Of a stretch of DNA of 64,000 nt, positions 33,826 through 42,515 are shown piece by piece. The notes beneath the pieces are model-generated. The model saw only the letters and a program-made list of their open reading frames with translations, did no database searches and was not told the DNA's origin. This stretch comes from Roseiarcus sp963805295 (GTDB taxonomy: Bacteria > Pseudomonadota > Alphaproteobacteria > Rhizobiales > Beijerinckiaceae): assembly GCA_963805295.1 (NCBI GenBank), contig CAWDTW010000103.1, positions 1-64,000 of the forward strand, read 5' to 3'. Every line of letters begins with the position of its first letter. The stretch's first letter is position 1. The position numbers were made by a program, and so were the translations under genes.

Positions 33826-34350
33826 ATGTTCAAAGAAAAGGAGATATATAACATGGACCGAAACTCGACTATTACCACAATGCGTAATTATAGCAACACT
33901 CTTGTTCCTATCTACGCCGATCTTCAGCGCCCACCTTGGAAGAGAAAATATCGCGGTAACCCTGCGCGCACGTTATATGTTGCGACCGATAATGTTAAGA
34001 CGAGGTGCGCTCAAATTTTAGAGGGCGTAGTTGTTGTTGACATTGGTGAAAATGTTTCTCCAAAGGCTGCTGAGTGTTTTTTGCTTCCGACTGGAACAGC
34101 GTCTTCAACCCCAACCAAACCGAAGTCAGTGTTTATCTATCGATGTACCGGTGATAATTGTGATCAACGTATATCGGCAGATGCAGGTATGACAAGGGTC
34201 CGATGGCACAAGGAAGCCGAATATAATAAATTGCTATGTGCACCAACCAAACGCAACTTTTGGGTCTTCGATTGGCTTTTCAATTATGGTCCAACCTTAG
34301 CAACTTGGGAGGAAATTGACTTGTCTGCTTTTGGGTTGGACCTCGCCTAG
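33826..34350 (+). CDS. hypothetical protein, about 165-174 aa
   Basis: Start either ATG 33826 or 33854 (MDRNSTITTMRNYSNTLVPI). Contains SVFIYRCTGDNCDQRISADA, with a C-x-x-x-x-C pair, and NFWVFDWLFNYGPTLATWEE near the end. GGAGAT lies nine bases before ATG 33854, favouring that start. No family known. Confidence 0.5.
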   Translation: MFKEKEIYNMDRNSTITTMRNYSNTLVPIYADLQRPPWKRKYRGNPARTLYVATDNVKTRCAQILEGVVVVDIGENVSPKAAECFLLPTGTASSTPTKPKSVFIYRCTGDNCDQRISADAGMTRVRWHKEAEYNKLLCAPTKRNFWVFDWLFNYGPTLATWEEIDLSAFGLDLA

Positions 34351-34399
34351 CAGCTATATTAATGATTATAGGAAGAACCGCAAGACCTGTTTGGCGGAT

Positions 34400-34615
34400 A
34401 TGGCTCGCGACCTAGCCGCTGGCGGTTGGGCTCAGGAGCTAATCGAGAATTATATGACGGTATTTAAAGGATATATCGGTGACGGCGATCCGTACATTGG
34501 TTTGAAGCCAACAGCTATTGCCTGGCAAAAAATCGGAGAATACGGAAGAGGACGGCGCTTACTCGCGCGGGAAGGACGGTATTGTCATTTCAAACCGCGC
34601 GCCGAGGAATATTGA
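34400..34615 (+). CDS. hypothetical protein, 71 aa
   Basis: ATG 34400: MARDLAAGGWAQELIENYMT then VFKGYIGDGDPYIGLKPTAI and LLAREGRYCHFKPRAEEY. The frame is open further upstream but that part overlaps the end of the preceding gene. No family known; the region 34616-34734 after it has no gene. Confidence 0.5.
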   Translation: MARDLAAGGWAQELIENYMTVFKGYIGDGDPYIGLKPTAIAWQKIGEYGRGRRLLAREGRYCHFKPRAEEY

Positions 34616-34734
34616 GACAGGCTTTGCTGTCGCTAAACAATTAGCAATGTAGAGGCTCAACGAATATACGGCACTTTGAAGCCGTATATTTACATTCCAC
34701 TTTAACCAAATTTATTTTGAAAAGGGGTACTATA

Positions 34735-35100
34735 ATGGACAACGTTTTGGAATGCGTGTGCCTGGTTCACGACACAGAAGTGCCATCAGTTTCTTCATGG
34801 CCGGACTTTGATTTTCGCAGCCTACCTCTTTGTGACGCTTCACAGAAACAGTTGGCCGAGATTTATGAGTACGTGAGGAAAAATGGGGTTGTTCCTAAAA
34901 CGAAAGGTAAACTGCTTCAGCTTGGTCAACCAAACGCGTTTCGCCTGGATAGGCCGAAATTTGAACGTGTCGCCGCGGAGGCGCAGGCTCGATTGCTGTC
35001 CAAAAAGGCTAGGGCGATCGCGAGGGGTCAGGACGTCCTCTACCACGGCACGCGATATCGGGAGCGCATTCACTCGAATCGCGGACAAAGGCTAACATGA
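34735..35100 (+). CDS. hypothetical protein, 121 aa
   Basis: MDNVLECVCLVHDTEVPSVS then LCDASQKQLAEIYEYVRKNG and FERVAAEAQARLLSKKARAI. AAAAGGGG precedes ATG 34735 by seven bases; preferred to the upstream in-frame ATG 34717. The helical middle resembles DNA-associated phage proteins but no family can be named. Confidence 0.5.
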   Translation: MDNVLECVCLVHDTEVPSVSSWPDFDFRSLPLCDASQKQLAEIYEYVRKNGVVPKTKGKLLQLGQPNAFRLDRPKFERVAAEAQARLLSKKARAIARGQDVLYHGTRYRERIHSNRGQRLT

Positions 35101-35194
35101 CGTCACCTGTCAAGGGGGGGAGAGGGAGGATGACGAGAGAGCGCCGACAAGGGCAAGTATCGGTCCTCAAGGGTAAAATTGCAATTGACGTTGT

Positions 35195-35213
35195 GTTCTA
35201 TTTTATATAGAAC
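35195..35213. promoter_or_regulatory. operator-like inverted repeat before the HTH gene
   Basis: GTTCTA-N7-TAGAAC, immediately upstream (seven bases) of the GTG start at 35221. TTGACG at 35185 could be a -35 element. The position suggests autoregulation by the encoded helix-turn-helix protein. Confidence 0.5.
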
Positions 35214-35220
35214 ATTGTTC

Positions 35221-35790
35221 GTGGTGGATCGTGACCTGAAACTGGCCTTGGCCGAACTGTCTATTTCTCAAGCCGATTTCGCACGGCTTGTTGGAGTGAC
35301 GGCGCGCGCCGTGGCGATGTGGATGGCGGGCGATCGGGAAGTTCCCGGGGCTGTAGAGGCTTACCTTCGACTGCTGGTTTCCTTGCCAGCAGGCCAACGT
35401 CGAGCAGAGCTCGCACGAGCGAGAGATGGGAGAACAACAATGCGTGATGGAATGTATGGGGTCGAGTACGCCGCTACCCACGGCGCGCGGATGGCCTGTC
35501 TGATCTTCGACATGGGTCGTGTCTATGGTGTCGATCAAATGGGCGGAAAATACGATGGCGAATACGTCTATGAGGAACACTCTGGCTTAGCGGATTTGCG
35601 TCTCAAGGTGACAATGCCGCCGAACGTGCCGTCCGTTCTTGGCATCGTAAATCCTTATGAGTGGTCAATCGACGTCCGCACGAAGCTCAACCCCAATTTG
35701 GATCGCGGATCGCTTCAGGTGACAACGTCGGTTGGTAGGCCAATTGCAGCAACGTATCGATATCTGCGCCCGCTTCCCGAGGGCCAATAA
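35221..35790 (+). CDS. helix-turn-helix / GrlR-like regulatory protein
   Basis: About 189 residues from GTG 35221 (the frame is open to 35179). LALAELSISQADFARLVGVT then ARAVAMWMAGDREVPGAVEA is a Cro/C1-like helix-turn-helix. The second half begins MRDGMYGVEYAATHGARMAC and contains GGKYDGEYVYEEHSGLADLR, matching the GrlR-type beta-barrel (G-x-Y-x-x-x-Y... Y-x-G-x-Y). Joining HTH to a GrlR-like domain in one protein is unusual. Probably represses its own promoter. Confidence 0.6.
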   Translation: MVDRDLKLALAELSISQADFARLVGVTARAVAMWMAGDREVPGAVEAYLRLLVSLPAGQRRAELARARDGRTTMRDGMYGVEYAATHGARMACLIFDMGRVYGVDQMGGKYDGEYVYEEHSGLADLRLKVTMPPNVPSVLGIVNPYEWSIDVRTKLNPNLDRGSLQVTTSVGRPIAATYRYLRPLPEGQ

Positions 35791-36306
35791 GCGATGCAAG
35801 AACGTCGCAACGCTATGCTGAACTGCGGGAAGGAAGCACTGGGGCTTGATCGGCTGGGGTAAACGACTTCATTTCGGAAGGACGGTAGTCGAGCCCGGAT
35901 TAACAAGGTCAACGGATCGCCGACTGAAGCGTGATACCTTATCAATCAGTCGGCAGATCTGCAACTCTGTCATCGGTTGAAATTTCTAACATAACGGAGA
36001 AAATTATGAATATGATAGATCCCGGATTTAACTACCCACTAAAGTGCACGCATACGAAGTATCGCATTTTCTGATGTCTTCGCCCATAGCTACCTCTCTC
36101 ATTTCTCGTTCTTGACCAACTTATCTATTCATTCTTAAATCAAGCGAGCTTGACGTAATCTAATAGAAGACATTGAGAGACTTTAAGGCGGCCGTTAGAG
36201 GCGGCTTTAGAGAAGTTATAAGGAAATCGTTTTGCTGTTTTGATGAAAGCCTTTTTGGGCTACCAATTTTTAAATTTGAGAAATGCGAATTTAAGAAGGA
36301 GCTATT
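35791..36306. other. intergenic stretch with a 22-aa ORF and repeat copy 2
   Basis: About 515 bases. ATG 36006 (after AACGGAGAAAATT) encodes MNMIDPGFNYPLKCTHTKYR then IF-stop at 36074, possibly a leader peptide. Repeat copy 36066-36130 overlaps its end. AAGAAGGAGC at 36295 is the ribosome-binding site of the next gene. Confidence 0.4.
36066..36130. repeat. imperfect intergenic repeat, copy 2
   Basis: Counterpart of 33574-33644. Confidence 0.5.
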
Positions 36307-37642
36307 ATGTTGTTAACGATTGTGGACTTTTCCCGCGGAGGAGGTAAAACGCATAGTCTTACTGAGAAGTGCCGCTCACCTTGCATGCAATGATACATAC
36401 GTATTGTTCGTGCAGCCAACTGTTGATTTGATAACTCAGACTGCAGCGGAGATGACCAAGCGTCATTCGGGGCTATTCATCAAGACAATACACAGAGACA
36501 ACAGTCTTACGCCCGTTGTTGATATTGCCAAATACCTCTTTCGTCCACATTCTGAACCACATGTTCTTTTCATTACACAAGCAGCGTTTGAAAGAATTAA
36601 AGCTGACTTCAAGAAAAGCAAATGGCATTTGATCGTCGATGAAATTCCAGATATCGCTCGTTGCTTTGACCAAAAACTTGCAGAAACCCACAAGATCATA
36701 ACGTCGTATCTCCGCAGGTCTCCGGATCACACCCCCTATGATCTCCTGAGTGTTGAGGATGTCGAGCAATTAGAGGCGATCGTCGAGAATGAAAACGATG
36801 ATGCGGTCTGGGCGAACTTCAAAGACCTTGCCAATACCGTTCTATCTCCTCGTTGGGTCAGCTACGTCGATAGACAAGCATACGAAACGCTTGTGAACGG
36901 GGGCGGATCAAAGAGCAAATTGACTGTGTTCTCCCTCCTAAAGCCGAGCATATTCGAAGGCTTCCGCTCTGTCACGCTAGCTGGTGCCTGTTTCAAAGAT
37001 AGCCTTCTGTATCGCTATTGGTCCAAGCTCGGGGTCGAATTTGTGGAGGCTGCCAATCTCAACCTTCGCTACAAACAACATGAAAACGGGGATGAACTCA
37101 CTATTTTGTGGGCGATTGAGCAAAATTGGTCCAAGTGGTTGTTGGGAAAGAACGAAGGACAGGTCCTCAAAATGATGGAAAAGGCCGTTCTCAAGGAGTT
37201 TGGTGGAGCGGAGTTTCTGTATGCCCAGAACAAGGGCCACAATCTGTTCAAAGGGAAAGGGAAACCTCTTCCAAACGCTCCGCATGGCTTGAACGACTTT
37301 CAAGGTATTCCAAATGTTGCGTTTCTTTCTGCTCGCAATCTAACACCAGCTCATTGCAAATTTCTGCAGCGTATGATCGGTCTCACCGAGGATGAGATAC
37401 GCACTGGCATCCATAGACAGGTCGCCTATCAGACCGTGATGCGAGGGGCCTTGCGTGATCCCAAAAACCATGAGGAAAAGCGAATTTTCGTTCCTGATCT
37501 GGGCACCGCGGAATGGCTACAATCACTTTTCCCGGGTGCCAAGCTTAGGAAATTGGAGACAGATTTCGACAAGTTGGGGCTTTCAGCAAAAAGAGGACGC
37601 AAGAGAGTTTATGGTTCAGACGCCGAAAGAAAGAGAGCTTAA
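36307..37642 (+). pseudogene. DEAD/DEAH-like helicase half of a helicase-primase gene
   Basis: MLLTIVDFSRGGGKTHSLTE from ATG 36307 carries Walker A G-G-G-K-T. A one-base shift near 36367 leads to AAHLACNDTYVLFVQPTVDL; WHLIVDEIPD is a DEAH-like Walker B. The rest (LTVFSLLKPSIFEGFRSVTL, ARNLTPAHCKFLQRMIGLTE) fits the helicase of small plasmid and island replicons. It ends at TAA 37640 inside RKRVYGSDAERKRA-stop-RERQK. In relatives this charged motif reads AERKRAYRERQK, so the TAA stands where Tyr is expected. The downstream frame is the same frame and encodes a primase-like domain. Confidence 0.65.
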
Positions 37643-38659
37643 AGGGAGAGGCAGAAGCTAAAAGAGAAAAGAAATAATGAAATCAATGAATTAAGAATTT
37701 CTGTAGTCCCCACTGAGTGTGAGTTGCAAAGCATAACAATTCATCAAGGTGGTCACGATAAGTCTATATATACTAATAGTAATTTCGTGACAGGGTTCAC
37801 GAATGAATTCAGAGGGTCCCTCTTCGAAAACAAATATTCAAAGAAGGCATTTGACTGTTATGTAACCAAGATCATTGGGGATTTTGAAAAGGAGCTAGAG
37901 GAAGCGTTTACTAGTGAAAAATACGATAGAAAAGAAGACAACTTTCTCATTTGTCCATCGGCATTTGATCCAGACAAGGTTCCCGATACAGAACGTGGAC
38001 TTGGAAATGTTGTGTTTGCAAGTGGCATCTGGTTGGATTTTGATGGCGGCGACTTAAAGCCACCGAGGTTGTCAAAAATATTTTCCAAATTGCGAATGAC
38101 AATATTCTCGTCTTTTAGCAGCACAAGGGAAATACCGCGTTTCAGAGTATATATTCCAACAGATAAAGTCATGAATGTGCAACAATATAAAGTGATCACT
38201 AAGGGGATGGCCAAGACTATTACCGCAGCAGGATTTTATGAAGAGAAATCTAAAGGGAAATCAAAACTCCATAAACTTGATATGACTAAATTACATGCCG
38301 TCAGCTTCTTCTATCTTCCTTGTCAGCCCAAGGACCCTTCCGGTGCCTTTTTCAAAGTGTTCAATAGGAAGCCTCGCAAACCGCTTAACGTACAGGATTG
38401 GATCGATAAATACATCGCTGAGGAGGAGGCCAACGCGTTCATCGCGGAGGAGGCCAACACGTTCATCGCGGAGGAGGCCAACACGTTCATCGCGGAGGAG
38501 GCCAACACGTTCATCGAAACGCCCCTCGGGGACACTCAATTCGGGTCCCAAGAGACTTACGCATTCATACCGCAGGAAGGCTCAGGGGTTGATCGAGATG
38601 CGGTCGAGAGAGCCTGTTCCGAATGGCACCAATGTCCTCCAGGCGAGAGGGAACCATGA
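37643..38659 (+). pseudogene. primase-like (AEP/Prim-Pol type) half of the same gene
   Basis: Continues in frame from the TAA: RERQKLKEKRNNEINELRIS, then a domain with FASGIWLDFDGGDLKPPRL (h-h-h-D-h-D, metal site) and SSTREIPRFRVYIPTDKVM, and FFYLPCQPKDPSG. These resemble archaeo-eukaryotic-primase-type replication proteins of plasmids. An independent start could be TTG 37724 but it has no ribosome-binding site. The linker holds four copies of E-E-A-N-x-F-I-A. The C-terminus ends at 38659. Confidence 0.55.
38423..38518 (+). repeat. 24-bp tandem repeat, four copies
   Basis: GAGGAGGCCAAC-x-CGTTCATCGCG repeated four times in frame, encoding E-E-A-N-A/T-F-I-A. GC-rich compared with its AT-rich host gene, so it probably arose by slippage expansion of one unit. 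Confidence 0.85.
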
Positions 38660-38865
38660 GTTTTTCAAGCTCGGCCTAGAAATTGGAACGAGCGGGATGC
38701 GATTATTCGGAGATCGTGAGCATTTTGAAAGAACAAGCCTGCTATGCACGTTCGCCAGATAAGCGTCTCAACCAAATTCCGTCCATATTGAAGTCCTTAC
38801 AAACTTATAGTAAAGGTTGACGTACGTACGTTTAATTACACTTATTTCGCAAAGGAGGTTTTTAA

Positions 38866-39000
38866 ATGCAACACTTTAACAATTCACTCGATAACGTTGA
38901 CCATATTGATGTTACTGTGGTTTACCCCTTCGATGAGCCGGTCACGTCCCAGACACAAGCCCGAGTATATGGGGTCTTTACAGAATTATCGCAGATGTGA
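38866..39000 (+). CDS. hypothetical protein, 44 aa
   Basis: MQHFNNSLDNVDHIDVTVVY then PFDEPVTSQTQARVYGVFTE and LSQM-stop. A perfect AAAGGAGG ribosome-binding site lies nine bases upstream. The ACGT tetramer repeat (GACGTACGTACGT, 38820) stands further upstream. May be truncated by a frameshift at its end. Function unknown. Confidence 0.5.
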   Translation: MQHFNNSLDNVDHIDVTVVYPFDEPVTSQTQARVYGVFTELSQM

Positions 39001-39136
39001 CTAAGCACTTCAATCGACAGCACGATCTCAACGCAATAATATCAAATATATATGTTAAGAATGTTGAAATCATAAATAGCATATAAGAAATATATCGTCG
39101 AAGATAAATACAAGACACAAAGAATGGAGCTTACAA

Positions 39137-39328
39137 ATGACATCGCTGGAATATATGGAGATGCGGTTATTATACAAAAGATGGAAATGTCTAGATTATA
39201 AATGGGATATGATAGGAGATAACTGCCTAGAATTGCCTGACGCGGAATTTACAATGAAAGAAATATCTGATATCGACTCAGTAATCGACACATTGCGAGC
39301 TATCAAAAAGATATATGCAGACACATAA
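39137..39328 (+). CDS. hypothetical protein, 63 aa
   Basis: MTSLEYMEMRLLYKRWKCLD then YKWDMIGDNCLELPDAEFTM and KEISDIDSVIDTLRAIKKIY. Helical, charged. GGAGC precedes the ATG. Overlaps the next gene by 14 bases, indicating a two-gene unit with the ribbon-helix-helix protein; this could be its partner. Confidence 0.55.
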   Translation: MTSLEYMEMRLLYKRWKCLDYKWDMIGDNCLELPDAEFTMKEISDIDSVIDTLRAIKKIYADT

Positions 39329-39530
39329 CCAGAAGATACTCATTACTCTACCTCGCGCCTTGGTGAAAGCTATCGATATTGCTACAACTGAAAAGCACAA
39401 TTCACGAACTGCTTTCATTCGAGAGAGCGTTATTCGCAATCTGCACTATTATAACACCTATGAGCGCGGGCCTGTTTGCTTTTCACATGATGATGTGGAA
39501 TTAGGGGACGCCTTCTCTCTCAGAACGTGA
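39315..39530 (+). CDS. ribbon-helix-helix DNA-binding protein, 71 aa
   Basis: QKILITLPRALVKAIDIATT then EKHNSRTAFIRESVIRNLHY: short beta strand (ILITLP), helix, S-R-T-A-F-I-R-E-S helix, the standard RHH plan of MetJ/Arc and antitoxin-type repressors. Overlaps the 39137-39328 gene, so could be the DNA-binding half of a toxin-antitoxin or plasmid copy-control pair. Confidence 0.7.
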   Translation: MQTHNQKILITLPRALVKAIDIATTEKHNSRTAFIRESVIRNLHYYNTYERGPVCFSHDDVELGDAFSLRT

Positions 39531-39715
39531 CAAGAGGTAGAAGGAAATTGAGGAGGGCCTATTTCACGTATCCATATGGAATTGTATTGGGCAGTGGCAC
39601 CGTGTCTGTCTTGCGGATCGGGCCATCTATGATTAAAAGTACTCAACTGATACCGATAGGAATGGCGTCGAATACAATTAATAGTTTTAATCTATAGCAG
39701 AAAAGCGATTTATCC

Positions 39716-39744
39716 TTGACACACAACTATTAATAGGTTATTGT
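39716..39744 (+). promoter_or_regulatory. promoter for the 39791 gene
   Basis: TTGACA (39716-39721), 17-base spacer, TATTGT (39739-39744). Followed by two direct copies of GATATATT (39748 and 39757), a possible repressor site. Confidence 0.6.
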
Positions 39745-39790
39745 TTGATATATTCGATATATTAGACACCATTCAGAAGGGAGTAAGCCA

Positions 39791-39991
39791 TTGAAGAAAA
39801 GACGGATCGAAGAAAAGTACATTGGACCACGACAATTGGACTTATTTTATGATCTCCTCGATATGGAGGGGGAAGCGCAGACACTTAATGTTAATTCCGG
39901 TTGTCCCGTCTCGCGTCGAGGCCGCAAAGAACATGTTGGGGAAGGGTCTAAAACTCCTCCTCTTCTTGAGCCGCTCCCATGCGAGACATAG
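39791..39991 (+). CDS. hypothetical protein, 66 aa
   Basis: TTG start at 39791 after AGAAGGGAG; MKKRRIEEKYIGPRQLDLFY then DLLDMEGEAQTLNVNSGCPV and SRRGRKEHVGEGSKTPPLLE. Basic start and an AT-hook-like RRGRK. No family. The strong upstream promoter supports expression. Confidence 0.45.
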   Translation: MKKRRIEEKYIGPRQLDLFYDLLDMEGEAQTLNVNSGCPVSRRGRKEHVGEGSKTPPLLEPLPCET

Positions 39992-40205
39992 GCATTTGCC
40001 GGCGTCGGAAACGCACTCTCAACCTTCTTCCTAGGCACTGAGAGGCGATACGGCGGTCACTAAAGGGCTGAGACCACCGTACAGGGAAGGACCCCTCCTG
40101 GGTAGCTTACAACTGAGCTCTATGGGCCTCAGAATTGTTTAAATCGATTTCTGAGGCAGCGGATGCCAGTCAGGCTCCCGTTATAACCCGACAGCCCTCG
40201 CCTTC

Positions 40206-40823
40206 CTATGACTTAGCGTTCTCTGCCACCGCCTCGGGTGCTCCTCCCGATTTCTGGCTGCCAGTGTCCTCTCTCAACCGCCCAAGGCCAATTTTCTTCG
40301 CCATTGCAGACCTCTTGGCGGCATAATCGGAGGCCACCATGGGGTAGTCCTTAGGCAGGCCCCATTTCCGGCGGTACTCAGCCGGAGTCATTCCAAGGGA
40401 CCCGAGATGTCGTTTCAGGGATTTCAATTTTTTCCCATCATCCAAGCAGATCAAATACTCAGGCGTGATGGATTTTTTGACCGAGACAGCGGGCACCAGT
40501 TCAGGCTCGGGCTGGGGAACAGTGTTCACAGCACCAAGATTGGTGAGAGCCGTGTGAACTGAGGTAATCAAAGCGGCTAGGTCCGTGGAGCGAACCGAAT
40601 TATTTGAAACGTAGGCCTCAACGATATCAGCCGCCAAGCTGACTCGATCAGGCGAATCAGTGTGTGAAATTGCCATTGAAACTATCTCCCAAATCATGAG
40701 TTTGGAAATCTCGATATCATGAAGCGCGAAAGGTCTCAAGTTTAATTCGCAAACGATTTCTGAAGGGAAACCGGCCTGGTAATTGCCATCTGTCGCCGCG
40801 CTTGGGGATTTGTCATCGCTCAT
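40206..40823 (-). CDS. MucR/Ros family zinc-finger regulator
   Basis: 205 residues. LICLDDGKKLKSLKRHLGSL then GMTPAEYRRKWGLPKDYPMV is the MucR core (C-x-x-D-G...L-K-R-H-L...T-P-x-E-Y-R-x-K-W-x-L-x-x-D-Y-P-M-V-A) that binds DNA with an atypical Cys2His2 zinc finger; the second Cys position is occupied by Asp, as in many MucR proteins. The N-terminus is longer than usual (about 120 extra residues, with VELAADIVEAY-like VSLAADIVEAYVSNNSV preceding). Intact; may control element genes. Confidence 0.9.
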   Translation of the reverse strand: MSDDKSPSAATDGNYQAGFPSEIVCELNLRPFALHDIEISKLMIWEIVSMAISHTDSPDRVSLAADIVEAYVSNNSVRSTDLAALITSVHTALTNLGAVNTVPQPEPELVPAVSVKKSITPEYLICLDDGKKLKSLKRHLGSLGMTPAEYRRKWGLPKDYPMVASDYAAKRSAMAKKIGLGRLREDTGSQKSGGAPEAVAENAKS

Positions 40824-40946
40824 TTCATGGCGCAGCTGGTAGTTGCCGGGGTCATCTTATAGGCTTCAAGCTTTTTTACGAAAACATAATCTCAGTAGCA
40901 TGTAGGAAGGAGATGGATACGAGAATTAAATAATCTCACAAACGAA

Positions 40947-40975
40947 TTGACAGTCGGCCATTAATAGTATATAGG
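40947..40975 (+). promoter_or_regulatory. promoter of the leader-xis-int unit
   Basis: TTGACA (40947-40952), 17-base spacer, TATAGG (40970-40975), about 60 bases upstream of the leader ORF. Confidence 0.55.
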
Positions 40976-41036
40976 TGCCGGGTTCTCTGACCAAGAGGAG
41001 TTGTCCAACAATCATATAAGAGGAGTGTATATTACA

Positions 41037-41111
41037 ATGGATTTGAATAAAAATTTGCTTCAATCGCATGGATTACGTGTTGACATAAATTGTGCCGTGC
41101 TCTTCGAATGA
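41037..41111 (+). CDS. 24-aa leader peptide upstream of excisionase
   Basis: MDLNKNLLQSHGLRVDINCA then VLFE-stop. AGAGGAG lies 14 bases before the ATG. Its TGA overlaps the excisionase ATG (ATGA at 41108), so translation of the two is likely coupled. Could be a control peptide rather than a functional protein. Confidence 0.4.
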   Translation: MDLNKNLLQSHGLRVDINCAVLFE

Positions 41112-41491
41112 GCAATCGTGAACCAGATACACGATCCAGAGATTTTTCCAGTTTCGAAAGTGTATCAAAAGACGCCCCTTTGAAGCTTGCAATTGCAGCA
41201 AAATTGGCGTTTCCAGACGGCTCAATGTCAGCATCTGGCCTTAGACGTGAGGCGGCTAAAGGTAAATTGGTCATAGAGAGAATTGCCGGTAAAGATTATA
41301 CAACACTCGCTGCTATTGCGGAGATGAGAAAATTATGTCGAATAGATCGAAAGGTGTCAGGTTATGGCTGCGAAAAGGAAAAGGGGAAATTCCATCAACT
41401 TGGATCATCCGCGACGGACCAAAACAAATACGCACTGGATGCGGCCTTCATGACAGCGAGGAAGCTCAAAGAAGGCTCGCTAGTTACATAA
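41108..41491 (+). CDS. xis: excisionase-like DNA-binding protein
   Basis: 127 residues. KLAIAAKLAFPDGSMSASGL then RREAAKGKLVIERIAGKDYT and LAAIAEMRKLCR form the helix-turn-helix of the excisionases found next to this integrase type in rhizobial elements (L-R-R-E-x-x-x-G-x-L-x-I-E-R-I-A-G-K-D-Y-T-T). Overlaps integrase by 157 bases in another frame, an unusually long overlap; the overlapped tail may be non-functional. Sets direction of integration and excision. Confidence 0.75.
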   Translation: MSNREPDTRSRDFSSFESVSKDAPLKLAIAAKLAFPDGSMSASGLRREAAKGKLVIERIAGKDYTTLAAIAEMRKLCRIDRKVSGYGCEKEKGKFHQLGSSATDQNKYALDAAFMTARKLKEGSLVT

Positions 41492-42456
41492 GTGAGAAGT
41501 ACCGACCAGAGCGTCAGCGTAATAGGGACCCGTCTCGAATAGCGATTGCGGATGTCCTTAACATCTACGCAGAGGATATTAGTTCAAAAATTCGGCGTCC
41601 GGTTGAACTGGGTCAGCGTATATTTGCTCTTCTATCGTTTTTCGGGACTCGCACCCTTGACGAAATCAACGGTCCACTGTGTCGAGCTTATGTTGAGAGG
41701 CGCGGTTCAATTTCAATGGCAAGGCGTGAGCTTGAAGATTTGAGGGCCGCGATAAATCACCATCGTAGGGAAGGACTTTGTAACGAGATAATCGAAGTCG
41801 TACTTCCCCCAAAATCCATACCGAGAGAGCGTTGGTTAACTCGTGCAGAGGCCGCCAAAATGATTTGGCAAGCCTGGCGATATCGAGAAGTTCAAGGTGG
41901 AGTGGAGACTAATCGCTATTCAAGGCGTCACATTGCACGTTTTATGCTTGTTGCACTGTACACAGGTACGCGTTCAGGTGCGATTTGCGGTGCGTCATTG
42001 CGTCCTGCGGTTGGTAGAGGCCACGTCGACCTGAGTGAAGGATTGTTTTATAGACGAGAACCCAACACTAGGGAGACTAAGAAGCGTCAGCCTACGATCC
42101 GCATCCCAGAGAGGCTCTTGGCACATATGCGTCGTTGGGAAAGGTTAGGGATATCCAAGTCCTCCGTGATCGAATTTGCTGGTCGTCCGGTAAAGAGCGT
42201 AAGGAAAGCGTTTGCTAGGGTGGCTTTGGCCGCCAATCTTGAGAATGTCACGCCTCATATCTTGCGACATACCGCAGTTACATGGGCGATGCAGGCCGGT
42301 GCCGATCCCTACGCCGCAGCGGACTTTTTTGGCATGTCACTTGAAATTTTGCAACGTGTGTACGGGCATCATCATCCCGACCATCAAAGGGCTGTCGGTG
42401 AAGCTCTGACGCGACGCACAGGTTCCGCACAGGTTGGAGGGAACAAAGCGAGATAA
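41335..42456 (+). CDS. int: tyrosine-type site-specific integrase
   Basis: 373 residues. Catalytic residues: R213 in LYTGTRSGAI, H308-x-x-R311 in HILRHTAVTW, Y343 in LQRVYGHHHPDH. The usual third His before the Tyr (L-G-H-S) reads F-G-M-S, which occurs in this subfamily. The gene points at attR and ends 60 bases before it. It recombines the tRNA-Pro 3' end with the element. Intact, so integrase function is plausible. Confidence 0.93.
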   Translation: MSNRSKGVRLWLRKGKGEIPSTWIIRDGPKQIRTGCGLHDSEEAQRRLASYISEKYRPERQRNRDPSRIAIADVLNIYAEDISSKIRRPVELGQRIFALLSFFGTRTLDEINGPLCRAYVERRGSISMARRELEDLRAAINHHRREGLCNEIIEVVLPPKSIPRERWLTRAEAAKMIWQAWRYREVQGGVETNRYSRRHIARFMLVALYTGTRSGAICGASLRPAVGRGHVDLSEGLFYRREPNTRETKKRQPTIRIPERLLAHMRRWERLGISKSSVIEFAGRPVKSVRKAFARVALAANLENVTPHILRHTAVTWAMQAGADPYAAADFFGMSLEILQRVYGHHHPDHQRAVGEALTRRTGSAQVGGNKAR

Positions 42457-42515
42457 TTGGCGCTCAACGCTACGAAAAAGGCCAATAATTACAGAGGCTG
42501 TGGGGACGCCGCCTT

